64,000 bases of DNA from Bimastos eiseni. Taxonomy: Eukaryota; Annelida; Clitellata; Crassiclitellata; Lumbricidae. The position numbers were made by a program, and so were the translations under genes. Location of the stretch: assembly GCA_959347315.1 (NCBI GenBank), contig OY365811.1:33362433-33426432 (forward strand), written 5' to 3'. The notes under the pieces are model-generated. The model was not told the DNA's origin, did not search any database, and saw nothing but the letters and a program-made list of their open reading frames with translations. Of the stretch, positions 24,170 to 36,744 are shown one piece after another (positions within the stretch are counted from its first letter, which is position 1; the number at the start of each line of letters is the position of its first letter).

Positions 24170-25590
24170 TGAAACAAACCCATGCGCGCACCACCCAATA
24201 AACTGATAAGCAGACATAGGCGCACACCGCCAAATATGAAACCCGATCAACAGACCCATGCGCGCACCTCCAAATAAACCGATCAGCAGACCCATGCTAC
24301 AGCGCCCAATAAACCGATGATCATACTTACGCGCACACTGCCCAACAAACCCACCAGCAGACCCACGCGCGCATCGCCGCATCAACCGATCGACAGACCC
24401 ACGCGAACACTGCCGCATCAACCGACCAACATACCACGCGCCGACCGCCGCATCAACCGATCAACAGACCCACGCGCACACTGTAGCATCAACCGATCAA
24501 CAGACACACGCGCACACCGCCGCATCAACCGATCGACAGACACACGCGCACACCGCCACATCAACCGACCAGCAGAGACACGCGCCGACCGCAGCATCAA
24601 CCGATCAACAGACACACGCGCACACTACTGCATCAACCGATCAATAGACACACGCGCATACTGCCACATCAACCGATCAACAGACACACGTGCACACGTC
24701 AACCGATCAATAGACACACGCGCACACTACTGCATCAACCGATCAACAGACACACGCGCATACTGCCACATCAACCGATCGACAGACACACGCGCACACC
24801 GCCACATCAACCGACCAGCAGAGGCGCGCGCCGACCGCCGCATCAACCGATCAATAGACACACGCGCATACTGCCACATCAACCGATCAACAGACACACG
24901 TGCACACTTCAACCGATCAATAGACACACGCGCACACTACTGCATCAACCGATCAATAGACACACGCGCATACTGCCACATCAACCGATCAACAGACACA
25001 CGCGCACGCTTCTACATCAACCGATCAATAGACACACGCGCACACCGCCGCATCAACCGATCAGCAGACACACGCGCATACTGCCGCATCAACCGATCAA
25101 CAGACACACGCGCACGCTTCTACATCAACCGATCAATAGACACACGCGCACACCGCCGCATCAACCAATCAGCAGACACACGCGCATACTGCCGCATCAA
25201 CCGATCAACAGACACACGCGCACGCTTCTACATCAACCGATCAATAGACACACGCGCACACCGCCGCATCAACCAATCAGCAGACACACGCGCATACTGC
25301 CGCATCAACCGATCAACAGACACACGCGCATACTGCCGCATCAACCGATCAACTGACACACGCGCACACCGCTGCATCAATCGATCAACAGACACACGAG
25401 CACACTGCCGCACCAACCGATTAACAGACACACGCGCACACTGCTGCATCAATCGATCAACCGACACACGCGCGCACAACCGAATAAACTGATCAACAGA
25501 CACACGCGCACACTGCCGCACCAACCGATTAACAGACACACGCGCACACCGCCGCTTCAACCGTTCAACAGACGCATGTGCAGGCCAAGC
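24170..25590. repeat. 36-bp minisatellite with 108-bp higher-order repeats
   Basis: About 38 units of a 36-bp motif (CATCAACCGATCAACAGACA followed by CACGCGCACACCGCCG) form the array. The leftmost units are more diverged. From 25001 to about 25324 three units form a 108-bp higher-order repeat with starts at 25001, 25109 and 25217. Because 36 is divisible by 3, the array stays open for 391 codons on the plus strand and for long stretches on the minus strand. I regard it as non-coding. Confidence 0.92.
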
Positions 25591-25599
25591 GACCCACGC

Positions 25600-27460
25600 A
25601 CGCTTGTGCAAAATGTATCAGTTTGTTGGGGTTGTAAGCTACGGTTGATAACTTTATACGAAGGATATTTCTATGCTGTGCCAAGATGATGTCCTAATCC
25701 AAAGGCGTTTGGAGCCGCAAATTATCAATGGAAACATTTTCTTGTTCTGTTGTGAAGTATTCTAATCCTAAGGTCCTCAAAGCTACTCATAAAGGTATTT
25801 AGTCTAAATAATTTTAAGAAATTTAAACAGAGATCTATAGTTATTATCGCTTAGGCCTAATAACTTCGATTACCGCCACTTATCAAAGAAGGCAAAATGG
25901 GGATTTGAAACTATTGACTGGTTCCTTAGCAACATAGAATGCTTTCGTAGGCTACATGAAAGGTCCACAGAGGCTATAATACATTATAATGACTAATTTT
26001 TAGTCAGACCCTTGTAGAAGAAGTCAGATAATAATAAAATATTCAATTCGTACCGTTTACACGATTACTAAATTTTTATGCTGAAGTAAGAAGAGGCATT
26101 CCTCGTCTGACTATTGCCTCGTCTTGAGAGTTATGCCTCGGCACTCGCCTCGTCTTGCCTCATACTGGGTATACGGGCCTGGTTGTCTGTTTGGTCTTTT
26201 CAATCACCATTGTTTGGTTTTCTCTGATCAATCTGTTTTTTAGTTTATATGCTGGACAGTAGCTCTACAGGAGGCCAACGCTGTCAGTAAATCGGAGATA
26301 ATTCACCATCCCTTCCTTTAATTTGATTCCTGCATGCCTCTCAGACTGAGGGACATTACTGCTTATGACACAGCGACACTAGGCCTATATAGGCCTACAT
26401 CTAAGGGATATTATGGGCTAACATTGACATGTCTATCTATACTTGTCTGACCACGGGGCAATTGATCTGGAACCGAAACTGTGCTTATTATATCTGCCTA
26501 TTAATTATGATCATGTCAATTTAATTTGACTAAGCGCCTCTATAGATAGGCATACTCTCATGCATGAATCATAATACTTTTAAAGCTATTTCATGTTGAA
26601 AATATTTGTTTCTTGGTTCTTCTGCGTCACCATCGATTGGTTTCTTTTGGAGCGCCATAGACGGCGGTGGTGGGGTAGGAGAAACGCCCGTCCTACAGTT
26701 CCACCACCTCCACATTTACAAATTGATCACTGGGTAGGAAGTGTGGGTGGACAAACGTATAATGTGTCCCCTCTCTATAAAAGGTGGGAGGACTTGTCCC
26801 CCTCGACCCCTCCCACAACGGATCGCCGATAGATGTCGAGCATCTATAAGCGCACATTCAAGATGTCTACTCGGAAGCGCTGTCGAGATCTGTGCTGGTC
26901 TAGATGATGCTAAATCATATATGTCCTAGTGAACGTAAAATACGTCTGTTAGTAAAACTGCGAAGTCTGCTGAAAAGAATCGCCAGTGGTGATCCCACTC
27001 GCTATAGAAATCTCAAGATTACGACCTACGCCCAGCACACGTGCAGTTTGTGTACGAAACTCTGTGTGACTGAATTTTATGTTCAAGTATAGGATGCGGC
27101 AATAAACTTTACTCCCCTAATTTAGACGCAAATTTCTGCATTGGTTAACCGCTTTAGTACTAACTGTAATGTGATATTTATAAAGCGCCACATCTAGAAT
27201 GAATTCATCTACAGCTGAGGCGCTTCTAGAGACTAGATTTGTCCTCATTGTCTTTTAATAGACGACCAAACTCTGTCCAGTCCTGTTCTCGAATTGAGTG
27301 ATCGTTATGGCTCCGGGCATACTCGAAGTAGCTATAGGCTAACGTGGAAGATTCCCGGCTTTATTACACATCTAGATTCCTTGATTACATAGCAAGGATT
27401 ATACAGCTACTGTACCAGGCCAAGATCTTGTAGCAGCGCCTTCCATACTATCACTGAAAC
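25600..27460. other. No recognisable gene
   Basis: Unique AT-rich sequence. It includes a 27.17-27.24 kb block of the TTTATAAAGCGCC...GAGGCGCTT type, resembling the short hairpin-like repeats seen at 12.86 and 43.48 kb. A proline-rich frame at 26.59-26.83 kb has no family signature. Confidence 0.4.
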
Positions 27461-28112
27461 CAGGACTGTTAACAATACTGGAAAAAAGTATTGCAATACC
27501 AATACTTTTACCAATACTTTTCACTAGGCTTGCTAAATTCGACCTTAGCATGAATTAGAATTCATGCCCCATAATTATATAAAAAATTTCCCAAATTTGG
27601 CTAATCACAAGGAATCTAGGTAAGAGGAATGGTTACTCGTCATATTTCGTGTACACGCATAGGCCAATATATATTCTTTATTCTTAAACACAGATGTCGC
27701 CCCAATCTAAATTTTGCTTCTATTTGAAAATATGGCTCTTTAAACATCCAACGGCATTTTTTACATTTTGCTGACATACCCGGTAGTTATTCGTAAATTT
27801 GGCTTCATGACTAAAAGTTGATGAATTAACTTATTATTTAAACTTAATTTAAAAGGATTTAAATTTCTGGCTTCCGAATATCGCCCAAAACTGTTGACAC
27901 GAAGGAACATGTAGGCCCTACGGACTTTCCAATCCTGTGCAAATTGGTCCTTGGGCCAATCACAATGTCTTTGAAGTAGTCAAATTAATTAGGCAAGACA
28001 CTTCTACCAGTGAAAGCAAAAGAAAACACGCCTACTTCGGTCATTTCTGTATTCACAATTATTCCATACATATATGTTCACGACAAGGATAGATCTATGT
28101 GGCCGAAAGAGG

Positions 28113-28151
<39 letters not shown>

Positions 28152-28379
28152 CCCAAACTTATCAACGCGAAACGATTAACTTCTCATATTTCTTGAGAAA
28201 CGACATATATTTCAGAGAGAAAAAGTATTGGTATCGAGTATCGCTGACAGGCTAAAAATAGGTATCGCGATACACATGCGATACAGCAAATAAAACTATT
28301 GCGATACTCGCTGCGATACTGACAAAAGTATCGCGATACTTTGGTATCGCGATACTTTATCGCGATATTAACATCCCTG
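27461..28379. mobile_element. hAT-like non-autonomous element B, 919 bp, perfect TSD
   Basis: Flanks ACTGAAAC at 27453-27460 and 28380-28387 are an exact 8-bp duplication. Ends are CAGGACTGTTAACAATAC and (complemented) CAGGGATGTTAATATCGCGA. It is the inverted relative of 14839-15828, with the same TATCGCGATA-rich end and similar interior segments. There is no open transposase. Confidence 0.88.
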
Positions 28380-28387
28380 ACTGAAAC

Positions 28388-30430
28388 AGTGAAACTGTGA
28401 TAACTCGTCGAAATAATTTCTTTCGACGTCACGGCCTTTGTTGCCATATTTTTTCCAATCTAGTCTGACCCAGTTAGCGCAATTCTGATTGGTTGGAGCG
28501 TAGGCCGCAACCTATGCGCCTCTGCGAGTCGCGTCTCCTCTCGGTGGTTTATTTACATATTTTTTTAGTATAGCTGTTTATTTAAGAGATTTAATATCTG
28601 CAGTTAGCACAATCTGTAGGCTATTATACAGAGGAACCTTCAATGGAGGTTATCCCATTCAAACGGTGGGCGATTCTGAAGGATCTCAAGTTCTTAACCG
28701 ATCGATTCATGAGCAGGTTGGAGGCCATAGAAAAACGTAGTCTACATATAATGTTTTTATCAGCCTGTAGAGTTAACCTACTTCATGCGACATTGTGAGC
28801 GTTTCATGTCTGAGACATAGTGATCGTCATCACCATCCCCAGCGCCGTATGCGTGTCTGTGCTAACTTACTTACTGATACGATCTTTTGTTGGATGTCAT
28901 TATGCGTAGCGTGATCGGACCAAAGCTTCCTACGTAGACTTGTGGGCCTACCTCGTTTACTGGTCTGGCTAAGCAATAACCTGTGCGGAAACTGAACGTC
29001 TGTTCCACAGACTGAGCCAACGTAGAAGCACCTAGTTCGATAAGCGAGGACCATCCATTCACCCATGCATCCATCCATTCATTCATCCCTCCATTTATCC
29101 GTCCATCCGCCCACCCTTCTATTCATCCGTCTGCCTTTTATCGTCTGGTATCGATCGAATGTACGTACAGCTTCAGCAGCTGAGCACACGGAATTGTCGA
29201 TGGTCTGTAGTAAGGCAGACGTGTCGTCATCGACCCAGCTGCTATAGCTGCTGCTGTGGCAGCTCTGGGTGTTGTGCACAGAAGACTGACGCGCATCATG
29301 CATTGCTGCTGTGGTACTAAATCTGTTAGGGTGCGAAATTGGTTCCGACCGCATCAACTGTAGACAACTTGCACCGAGGCGAATTTAAAGTAGCCAGTTA
29401 CCTTGAATAATTATGGGAATAACATTTAGTAAGTGTAGAGGTGGCGCTATGGCAGGGCAAATGCCCCGGTAAAAAAGCATTTGCTCTGAACCTCTGGTCC
29501 TCGCTCTGCAATAAGGCTAACTGAACTTTTACCATGTTCGTCAAAAATCGCCCTCTGCACCAATTACTTGTATGATGGCCCTGGCTATCATTGGTTAAAA
29601 AATTGTGTACACCATCTCTGAATAAGTGGGATCACTGCAGGGTATTTGGTAGGCCTACTGAACCCAGGCGTAACCTGATTTGGACCAATGAAGCAGCAGA
29701 AAAATTGGCATCAATGGAGGAGGTCTATTTGCTTAGAATCTCCGCTTCCATGGCTGCATTAGCAATCACGATATATCTAGGAACTGATTTCGTCAAATTA
29801 TCATTTAATCTCACACCAATATCTCTGTTTGTGTTGTGTTTGCTTTCCTCCAACGCCCTTGATCGTAAGCGTCGTGTATGCTGCCCTATGGCGCAGTGCA
29901 CGCTGTCTACATTATCTGCCAGGCTTTTGCGGTCGTATCCCGTCCCTGTTGGTCGGTCTGCTTGCTTGGCCGCTAACAAATAAAATCGTTAGACGTACGT
30001 ACGGCTTGAAATACAGGCCTCGCGCGGGTTGAAATAGGAGCCTACGACGTGTCGTACAGAAGCGCTGCTCTGCGTACGAGGAGAGGTGGGTGTTGTTTCT
30101 TCAGTTAGGGTCTATGCGATTCGGGGATTATTATGGATGGCCCATTACAATTAGTTTCTTGGCCATGGACATTAAATGTCGTAGTCCATACGGTGGCAGA
30201 TTGTTCTTCGACATAGGCCTAATCATTATGTACTGTGAGTGCAGATCATGACTCATAAAAAAGTCGTTCTTATTTGCGTATAGGTTAATCGGTGTTCACG
30301 AAGGCGGATGGGTTAATTCAATGGTGACATCGGTTTTTTACTGCAATATTATTGATGTAGGCCTACGTGGGTTAGTATGTAACCTAGATACAATGCAACC
30401 TCATAACTGTCTGGTGATTGCATAAGTCCC
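28388..30430. other. Intergenic with weak ORFs only
   Basis: A 51-codon frame at 28643-28798 (MEVIPFKRWAILKDLKFLTD) looks protein-like but is short and unsupported. A 130-codon plus-strand frame at 29591-29983 and a 92-codon minus-strand frame at 29079-29357 have no family signature. CCAT repeats lie near 29.06-29.13 kb. Confidence 0.35.
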
Positions 30431-30436
30431 TCTGCC

Positions 30437-31015
30437 ATGCTATATAAATAATATATATATATACATATACATATATATCATATATACATATATATATAAT
30501 ATAAATTAACAAGCATGTATATATATATATATATATCTATAGCTATGGGCAAGATCTACCTGTGAAGCACGTAAGTTATGTAAGCTGTGAAAGCTGATTA
30601 TGAGAATGAAAAAGATGAGTAGAGAGGTGATGATGATTGATTAGTAGACGGATCTGCAGCATCTAGCAATGTGTGTCTGTATACGTATGTATGCACTTGT
30701 TTACGTATGCATGACGTATGTAGGGTCCATGCGATTCGGTATGTATGCACGGTATGTATTTATATATGTATGCACGTGTTTACGTATGTATGACGTATGT
30801 ATGTATGTATTTATATATGTATGCACGTGTTTACGTATGTATGACGTATGTATGTATGTATTTATATATGTATGCACGTGTTTACGTATGTATGACGTAT
30901 GTATGTATTTATGTATGCGTGCACTTGTTTACGTATGTATGACGTATGTATGTATGTATTTATATATGCGTGCACTTGTTTATGCATATATACATGTATG
31001 TAATATTATGTATGA
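30437..31015. repeat. TA tracts and a 51-bp minisatellite
   Basis: TA-rich tracts lie at 30.44-30.54 kb. A minisatellite at about 30665-31015 repeats every 51 bases (TGCACGTGTTTACGTATG recurs at 30771, 30822 and 30873). The period is a multiple of 3, so a Tyr/Val/Met/Cys-rich frame stays open; it has no other coding sign. Confidence 0.88.
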
Positions 31016-31594
31016 ACTGCTTTTGACATCATAACCAAAAACATTATCATCATCAATGTAGGGACGGATGGAAAGAAGGAATGAAAGAAGGAAAGAAAAT
31101 AGAGAATGACGAAAGTAAGGGTTGATGGACGGAAGGAAGGAAGGAAAGAAAGGAAAAACTGACGGACGAACAAAAGAATGGTGGATGGATGGTTGAACTG
31201 ACGGATGGACATCGCTATAGAAAGGATGGCTAGATTGATGGATGACGTATGAAAGGACTCTGGCCTTGGCTTAGAAAATACAAGTTATCTGTATAACACG
31301 CATGGTCTGCGTGTTTCATGGCCAGATGAAGTAGACTCCGTATTTCCTTGGTTTATGGTGGATTCGTTCTGTTACGCCGCAGCTCTTACCAGGAAACGAA
31401 ACCAGATAAAAACTCTGATGTTGCTCAACGTCAGAAACATCCAGACGAACCATATTATCTCGATCAAACTGACGATAACCCTTGTTTCTGTATAAACGAG
31501 AATCCCTCAAGAGAAACAGCGGCGCACAAACTGTCTAACTATACACGTATTTGTTTGGATTAAGGATACGTGTAGCAGGCGCAGAAACGGTTTT

Positions 31595-31785
31595 GGGGTG
31601 GAACAGGAAAGGGTTTGAAGCCGAAACTGTACGATAGGCTAGGAGTTACGGCTGAAAGGATTTTGAGTTCAAAGTGTAAGGGTATTGGCGTCGAAACTGA
31701 AAGGGCTTGGAGTTTATACTGAAAGGGTCTGAAGTTCAACATAAAAAGGTATTGGGGTTGAAAGTGAAGGGGTCTGAGGTACGCT
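31595..31785 (+). repeat. Degenerate 22-23-bp tandem repeat before the GIY-YIG gene
   Basis: About eight diverged units of the type AAAGGGTTTGAAGTCGAAACTG end some 12 bases before the start codon at 31797. An in-frame ATG at 31707 lies inside the repeat, but the ATG at 31797 has the far better context. A separate repeat of GGGGTTGAAAG type occurs at 50 kb. Confidence 0.6.
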
Positions 31786-31796
31786 GCTGCCAAACC

Positions 31797-34700
31797 ATGG
31801 CGACTGCAAAGATCAACATAAAGAACATCGATTACTTTAAGTTCAAGAAGATCGTCATCGATGGCAACCGAGACGATTATGCAAACTGCAGCAAGGAGGT
31901 GAAGGCCATGTGTGATTCGGTTCAGACCCTGACCTTCAGGGACGAGGAATTCGACGTCCAGTCGGATCGCGGTCGGTTCGAGGAGGTCTGTACGTACTAC
32001 CATCAGATCCTGCAGAGCAAGAGGATCGACCCTCTCGACATGAGGATCAAGAGCGGTTGGTGGGGCGACCACAAGACGGGATACTCTGCCGGAAAGATAA
32101 AGCCGGCCGTGCTGCTCGAGGTACTTGTGGCCAAGACGAAGGATTGGGCGGCCAGACATGGAGGTATCCAGACAAGCGTATTAGAGAAGGTGGAAGAGAA
32201 GATCGAGGGACCAGGACTTTACGTCTTCAAACACAAGGAGCATCAGTGCTTCCAGTACATCGGAAGAGCGGAGAACGTGTTCGCCAGGTGTGGAGAGACG
32301 CTGAAGTCGGCCTTCGAGGGCTCCATCACCGATCCACTGGCCGCTCTACTAGTCATCTCTATGTCAACGGACTGGGACTTCTACTTCATTCCAGTATCAG
32401 CCAGTGGTAGGTTCTCTAGACGGACAGACAGACAGACGAACGGACGGACAGACAGACAGACGAACGGACGGACAGACAGACAGACGAACGGACGGACAGA
32501 CAGACAGACAGACACATAGACACACATATAGGCACGGTACCAAAGACTATCGATCTTAATTATCCTCCCGATGACTATTATTCACTCAGCTAATGAACTT
32601 ACTCATTCATTCATTCATTCATTCATTCATTCATTCAATACAAAGACTCATATAGCGCTCATTCAAGGTTACTACTAAGGAGCGCTCCCGACCCCAGCAA
32701 AAAGTCAGTTTTAGGTGTGCATAATAAGGGTCATGGTGGGCCCTGGGGAACAAGCGCAACGCCAACGGGATCGTTTTCGAAAGTGAGGGGCCAACCACTG
32801 AGAAGGCACTGACTTATCTAACAGTTGTGCGGGCAAATCGGGCGACGAGTACGCCTTCTAATTATTACGACACATGTATTGCTTGCATACTTTCCTGGCT
32901 ACTCACTTGTTTACTGTGCTCTATTGCAGATAGTAACCGTATTCTTCGCATACTGGAAAACGACCTCATCCTGAAGCACGATTGCATCTGGCCTCACGGT
33001 CTCAACTTCTCGCTGCACATCGACTCTCTGCTCGAAGTATCCGAATTCCGCAAGTCCTGCCTGCGACACCACTGGCCTCCTGAGACGGATGCCATCGACG
33101 AGAAGGAGATTGACCTGAATCGGTTGCGGAAGCAGGTAGCATCCTACGCCGCCTGCTCACCGGATAAACCGTTCGCAGCGCCAGCAGACCAGAACCATCG
33201 AAGCGATAACTCTAGTACTCAAGATGATGGAGATTCGGCAGGTGAGAAGAAGCTTCCCATCAGAACAATGTGGTTTAACAGGGTCTTAATTCCAAAGGGA
33301 AACAGGCTGTACTCATTTATTTACCCATTCCTGACAGCCTTCATTGGGTAGATGACTGGCTCTTTCTGCCATGGAAAGCCTTCTCTGGTCATAATGAACC
33401 TAACTGTCTGTCTTAAAACCTACCATCAGTGCATCAAATTTTCTATTAAAAGATTTATTGAACCACATACCCATAAATCCTACAGCCACCTGTGTTGGTG
33501 CATCCAATCATTTATCTATACATCTATCTATCCAGTCAACACAGGATTCAATGTGTCCAACCACGCGTAATTTCTTGTGTACTTTTTTCTGTCTTTCCTT
33601 CATTTCATCAGTTCTCTTTTCCTTCCTCCCTTCGTCCCTTCTTTCCTTCCTTCCTTCCTCCCTCCCTCCCTCCCTTCCTTCCTTCCTTCCTTCCTTCCTC
33701 CCTTCGTCCCTTCTTTCCTTCCTTCCTTCCTCCCTCCCTCCCTCCCTCCCTTCCTTCCTTCCTTCCTTCCTTCCTCCCTTCGTCCCTTCTTTCCTTCCTT
33801 CCTTCCTCCCTCCCTCCCTCCCTTCCTCCCTCCCTTCCTTCCTTCCTTCCTTCCTTCCTTCCTTCCTTCCTTCCTTCCTTCCTTCCTTCCTTCCTTCCTT
33901 CCTTCCTTCCTTCCTTCCTTCCTTCCTTCCTTCCTTCCTCCCTCCCTCCCTCCCTCCCTCCCTCCCTCCCTCCCTCCCTCCCTCCTTTCCTTCCTTCCTT
34001 CCTTCCTTCCTTTTGCCGACCAATCCCTTCGGTGAGAGGTAAATTCGCCAACAACAGCGCCACAAAAGCGAAGTCGCGGGAGCCATCTTATTCACAGACG
34101 CTCAATTAAGATAAAATCGATAGGCAGAGGGTCAAGGTCCAGAGAGTCAGGTAGACAGACAGTCAGACGGCTAAAGTGAATGGTGTTTGAAGTTGAAACG
34201 TAAAGAGAGTTGAGTAGGTTAGAATTTGTGAAAAAGCAGTGTTCTTAGTTTTGAGTGAAACACGTGTGGTGAGATAGCAAGAGGTGATGTTTTGGTGAGT
34301 TCGTAGGATGGATCAGATACTTATTTGCCTTAACACTGGAGGGAGTTTGCTCCAAAGAGGCGTGACAGCAATGGCTATGGAGCGAGTTTCACATTTTAGT
34401 GATGCGGTGACTGAAGGGTTGGGTATATTGTGCTAGGGTGGAGTAGCGTTAGGGTGGAAGATGAACGGTTTAACGAATTGACCGTGAGCAAGTGGCGGAG
34501 GTGGTATGTAGGCTGGTAGGGTAGGAGCTTGTTGTAGGTGAGTAATATGACTTTATATTCAATTCGTCCAGTTATTTTTGAGTCATTGTCAGAGACTATT
34601 TGCTCTTCTCTCCCTTTCTTTTCTCTCCTCTACCTCTGATTATTAACTATTTATTTCCTACGCACGTAGGCACGAAAAAGCAGAGTCGACCGACGACAGC

Positions 34701-35615
34701 CAACAAGACAAGCGGTCGACAGACATCGTCTCTGACAACGACAACAAAAGTATCGCCCAGTCCATCTAAACAACCGACGACGGAAAGGGTCTCTGCCTCA
34801 TCGAAAACCAATCTCAAGTCACCTGTGAAACAGACGACAACAAAACAGGTGAGCTGTCAAACAGCATTGCCCATTGTCAACCCCATCATCTGTGATATTT
34901 TACGTGTGTAGCCTACCAACCAACGTTGACCTATGTGCGCAAAATCTTAACAGAGGCGTCCAGATAGGGGGTCTGGAGACAAATACCTCCAATCTCAAGT
35001 AGGAGGGGGGATTTTTTGTGAGTCTTAGGGGGAATTTCTTGCCTTCCTGACACTTGGGACCGGGGATTTGCCTCCATCACTCAGGGGGGACTGACGCCCC
35101 TCTATCTTACGACCTATCCTTGTCCCTATCCCTGTCTCTATATACTGCTCTTCCTGTTCTTCATCTCCATCCCCTCTCCGTCAACCGACCTCTTCTCCTC
35201 AGTCGCTCTCCTTCTACCACAGCATCTTGTGTTACAAAGGAGTTTCATCGGCATGGTATATATGCGTACAATGTACACGAATGCACTTAATAACCATCTG
35301 TAGACGCATCAGAACGCAGAGAGCAAGGAGTCCGTAGAGCAGATATCGGAGACATCGTTGCCACCAGAAGCCGACTCAGGAGGCAGCACTCAAGGCGACG
35401 ACCAAACGACGACGACTACGGCCGTGCCGACCCTCAACCGTTCCAACACTTTCACGTACTCGGATTCAGAGTCCTCCGAGGGATCCTCCGCTCCCGATCA
35501 GCCAAAGGACAGGCAGTCCTCAGCTAAGTCGCAAAAGACACCTACGAAACAAAGCACCTCTGGCGCCACAAAGCAAACGTCACGCCTGCCGACGACGTCA
35601 TCACAACGTCACTGA
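31797..35615 (+). CDS. GIY-YIG domain protein with Ser/Thr-rich tail
   Basis: Four exons join in phase: 31797-32406, 32930-33241, 34670-34848 and 35304-35615, giving 470 residues. All introns are GT-AG. The start sits in AAACCATGGCG, a strong context. Residues 1-135 are a charged N-terminal region I cannot assign. Residues 138-215 resemble a GIY-YIG nuclease fold: GPGLYVF (GLY 140-142), YIGRAENVFAR (YIG 154-156, Arg164), DWDFYFIPV (192-200) and, across intron 1, RILENDLI with Glu213 where the family has its metal-binding Glu. Residues 290-470 are disordered, rich in Thr, Ser, Lys and Gln. It is not SLX1: no C-terminal RING is visible. Likely activity is DNA cleavage, but this is inferred from the fold. 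The tail may bind DNA or be phosphorylated. Confidence 0.8.
32414..32515. repeat. 24-bp GGAC/AGAC repeat at the exon 1 donor
   Basis: Units of GGACGGACAGACAGACAGAC+GAAC begin within ten bases of the exon 1 splice donor (32406/32407) of the GIY-YIG gene. The frame stays open through it, so unspliced RNA would read into a repeat peptide. Confidence 0.8.
33600..34012. repeat. TTCC/CCCT polypyrimidine tract, about 410 bp
   Basis: A nearly pure CT strand has an internal repeated module: (CCTT)n, (CCCT)n, then TTCGTCCCTTC, three times, before a long uniform TTCC run and a CCCT run. It lies in intron 2 of the GIY-YIG gene. Open frames on both strands are a product of the repeat. Confidence 0.95.
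34020..34575 (-). pseudogene. CR1/L2-like LINE 3' end
   Basis: This is the inverted counterpart of 42062-42535. Shared landmarks are the AAGTCGCGGGAGCCA motif, GGCAGAGGGTCAAGGTCCAG and a segment coding on the minus strand for the LINE C-terminal FHxQLKTLLF region. It lies in intron 2 of the GIY-YIG gene. Confidence 0.6.
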
Positions 35616-36440
35616 ACGACGTAATTTTAGCGGCTTTCAAACTTTTATAGTAGCCTTGCACGTTTCTGTTGACGTCTGTCTCTCACGCTGGATATGGTCA
35701 GTAACTTTGTAAGTGTTGAGCTTAGTGTGCTTGTGCGTTGCTTGCAAAACTTTGTTAAATGCTCCTGTTACAGTAATTATAAGCAAATCATCTTTAAACT
35801 GGTAAGTCGATCAATTTATTTCAGAACGTGTGATGAACATGACCTTCAGTAGATGCTTTGTGGTAATTTATTGTCTTCTTTTAACATGGAATGACACTTT
35901 TACTGACATGGCTTAATTAGGCCTTTTGTGGAGAAGTTTAAACATTTCCGTGGCTCTGTAGGTTGTTTTAAGTATTCAGTTAGCTTTTCAGGCACAGTTT
36001 TGCTAAACTATAAGATTCAACCGTTACTAGTGTTAATGAGGCAAAGCAAACAGGCTTTCAGACCGACTTTGATTTGAATCTCGTCAACACTCGGCCTAAA
36101 CTTGCCTATGAACCAAAATAATTCAAATAAACGAGATACACAACGAAGGAATTGAATGTCTGATGACATACTAGATGATAATTATTTCCAGTTGATTTTT
36201 CGTTTAATATAGTCAGCGCCCTTTACATGGCATTGTGCGTTCTCATTCATTACATGTATACCATGGTAACAGTTTATAGGTCTATATTATAACGAACCAT
36301 GCACTTTGTCAGCAGAGAAATATTAAAAGCAATTTAAAGCAAACCTTTTCAGGTAATGGTCTGCGTTGTATGTTAGATTTCCATGCTAAGCGCCCTAGTT
36401 AGGGTCTTCTAATTCGCTTTACAAAATAGGCCTGCTCATG
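35616..36440 (+). other. GIY-YIG gene 3' UTR and flank
   Basis: Unique AT-rich sequence. AATAAA at 36126-36131 is the first plausible polyadenylation signal after the stop codon. No open frame of note is present. Confidence 0.4.
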
Positions 36441-36449
36441 CAGACACGC

Positions 36450-36738
36450 ACACACACACACACATCTACACACACATCTACACACACATCTACACACACA
36501 TCTACACACACATCTACACACACATCTACACACACATCTACACACACATCTACACACACATCTACACACACATCTACACACACATCTACACACACATCTA
36601 CACACACATCTACACACACATCTACACACACATCTACACAAACACCTACACACACATCTACACACACATCTACACACACACCTACACACACATCTACACA
36701 CACATCTACACACACACCTACACACACACCTACACACA
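36450..36738. repeat. 12-bp CACACACATCTA minisatellite
   Basis: About 24 units of CACACACATCTA; some read CACACACACCTA. The 12-bp period keeps frames open on both strands. Confidence 0.95.
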
Positions 36739-36744
36739 GACATG

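Noticed and set aside
24317..25492. 391-codon open frame as a repeat protein gene
   Set aside because: It is wholly a 36-bp minisatellite, open on both strands, with no splice sites, no good start context and no unique flanking coding sequence.
24170..25590. CRISPR-like array
   Set aside because: Repeats are directly abutting and themselves variable, with no unique spacers, in a eukaryotic genome.
33458..34109. Long Pro/Ser/Phe/Leu and Lys/Glu/Gly frames
   Set aside because: They are translations of the TTCC/CCCT tract in intron 2 of the GIY-YIG gene.
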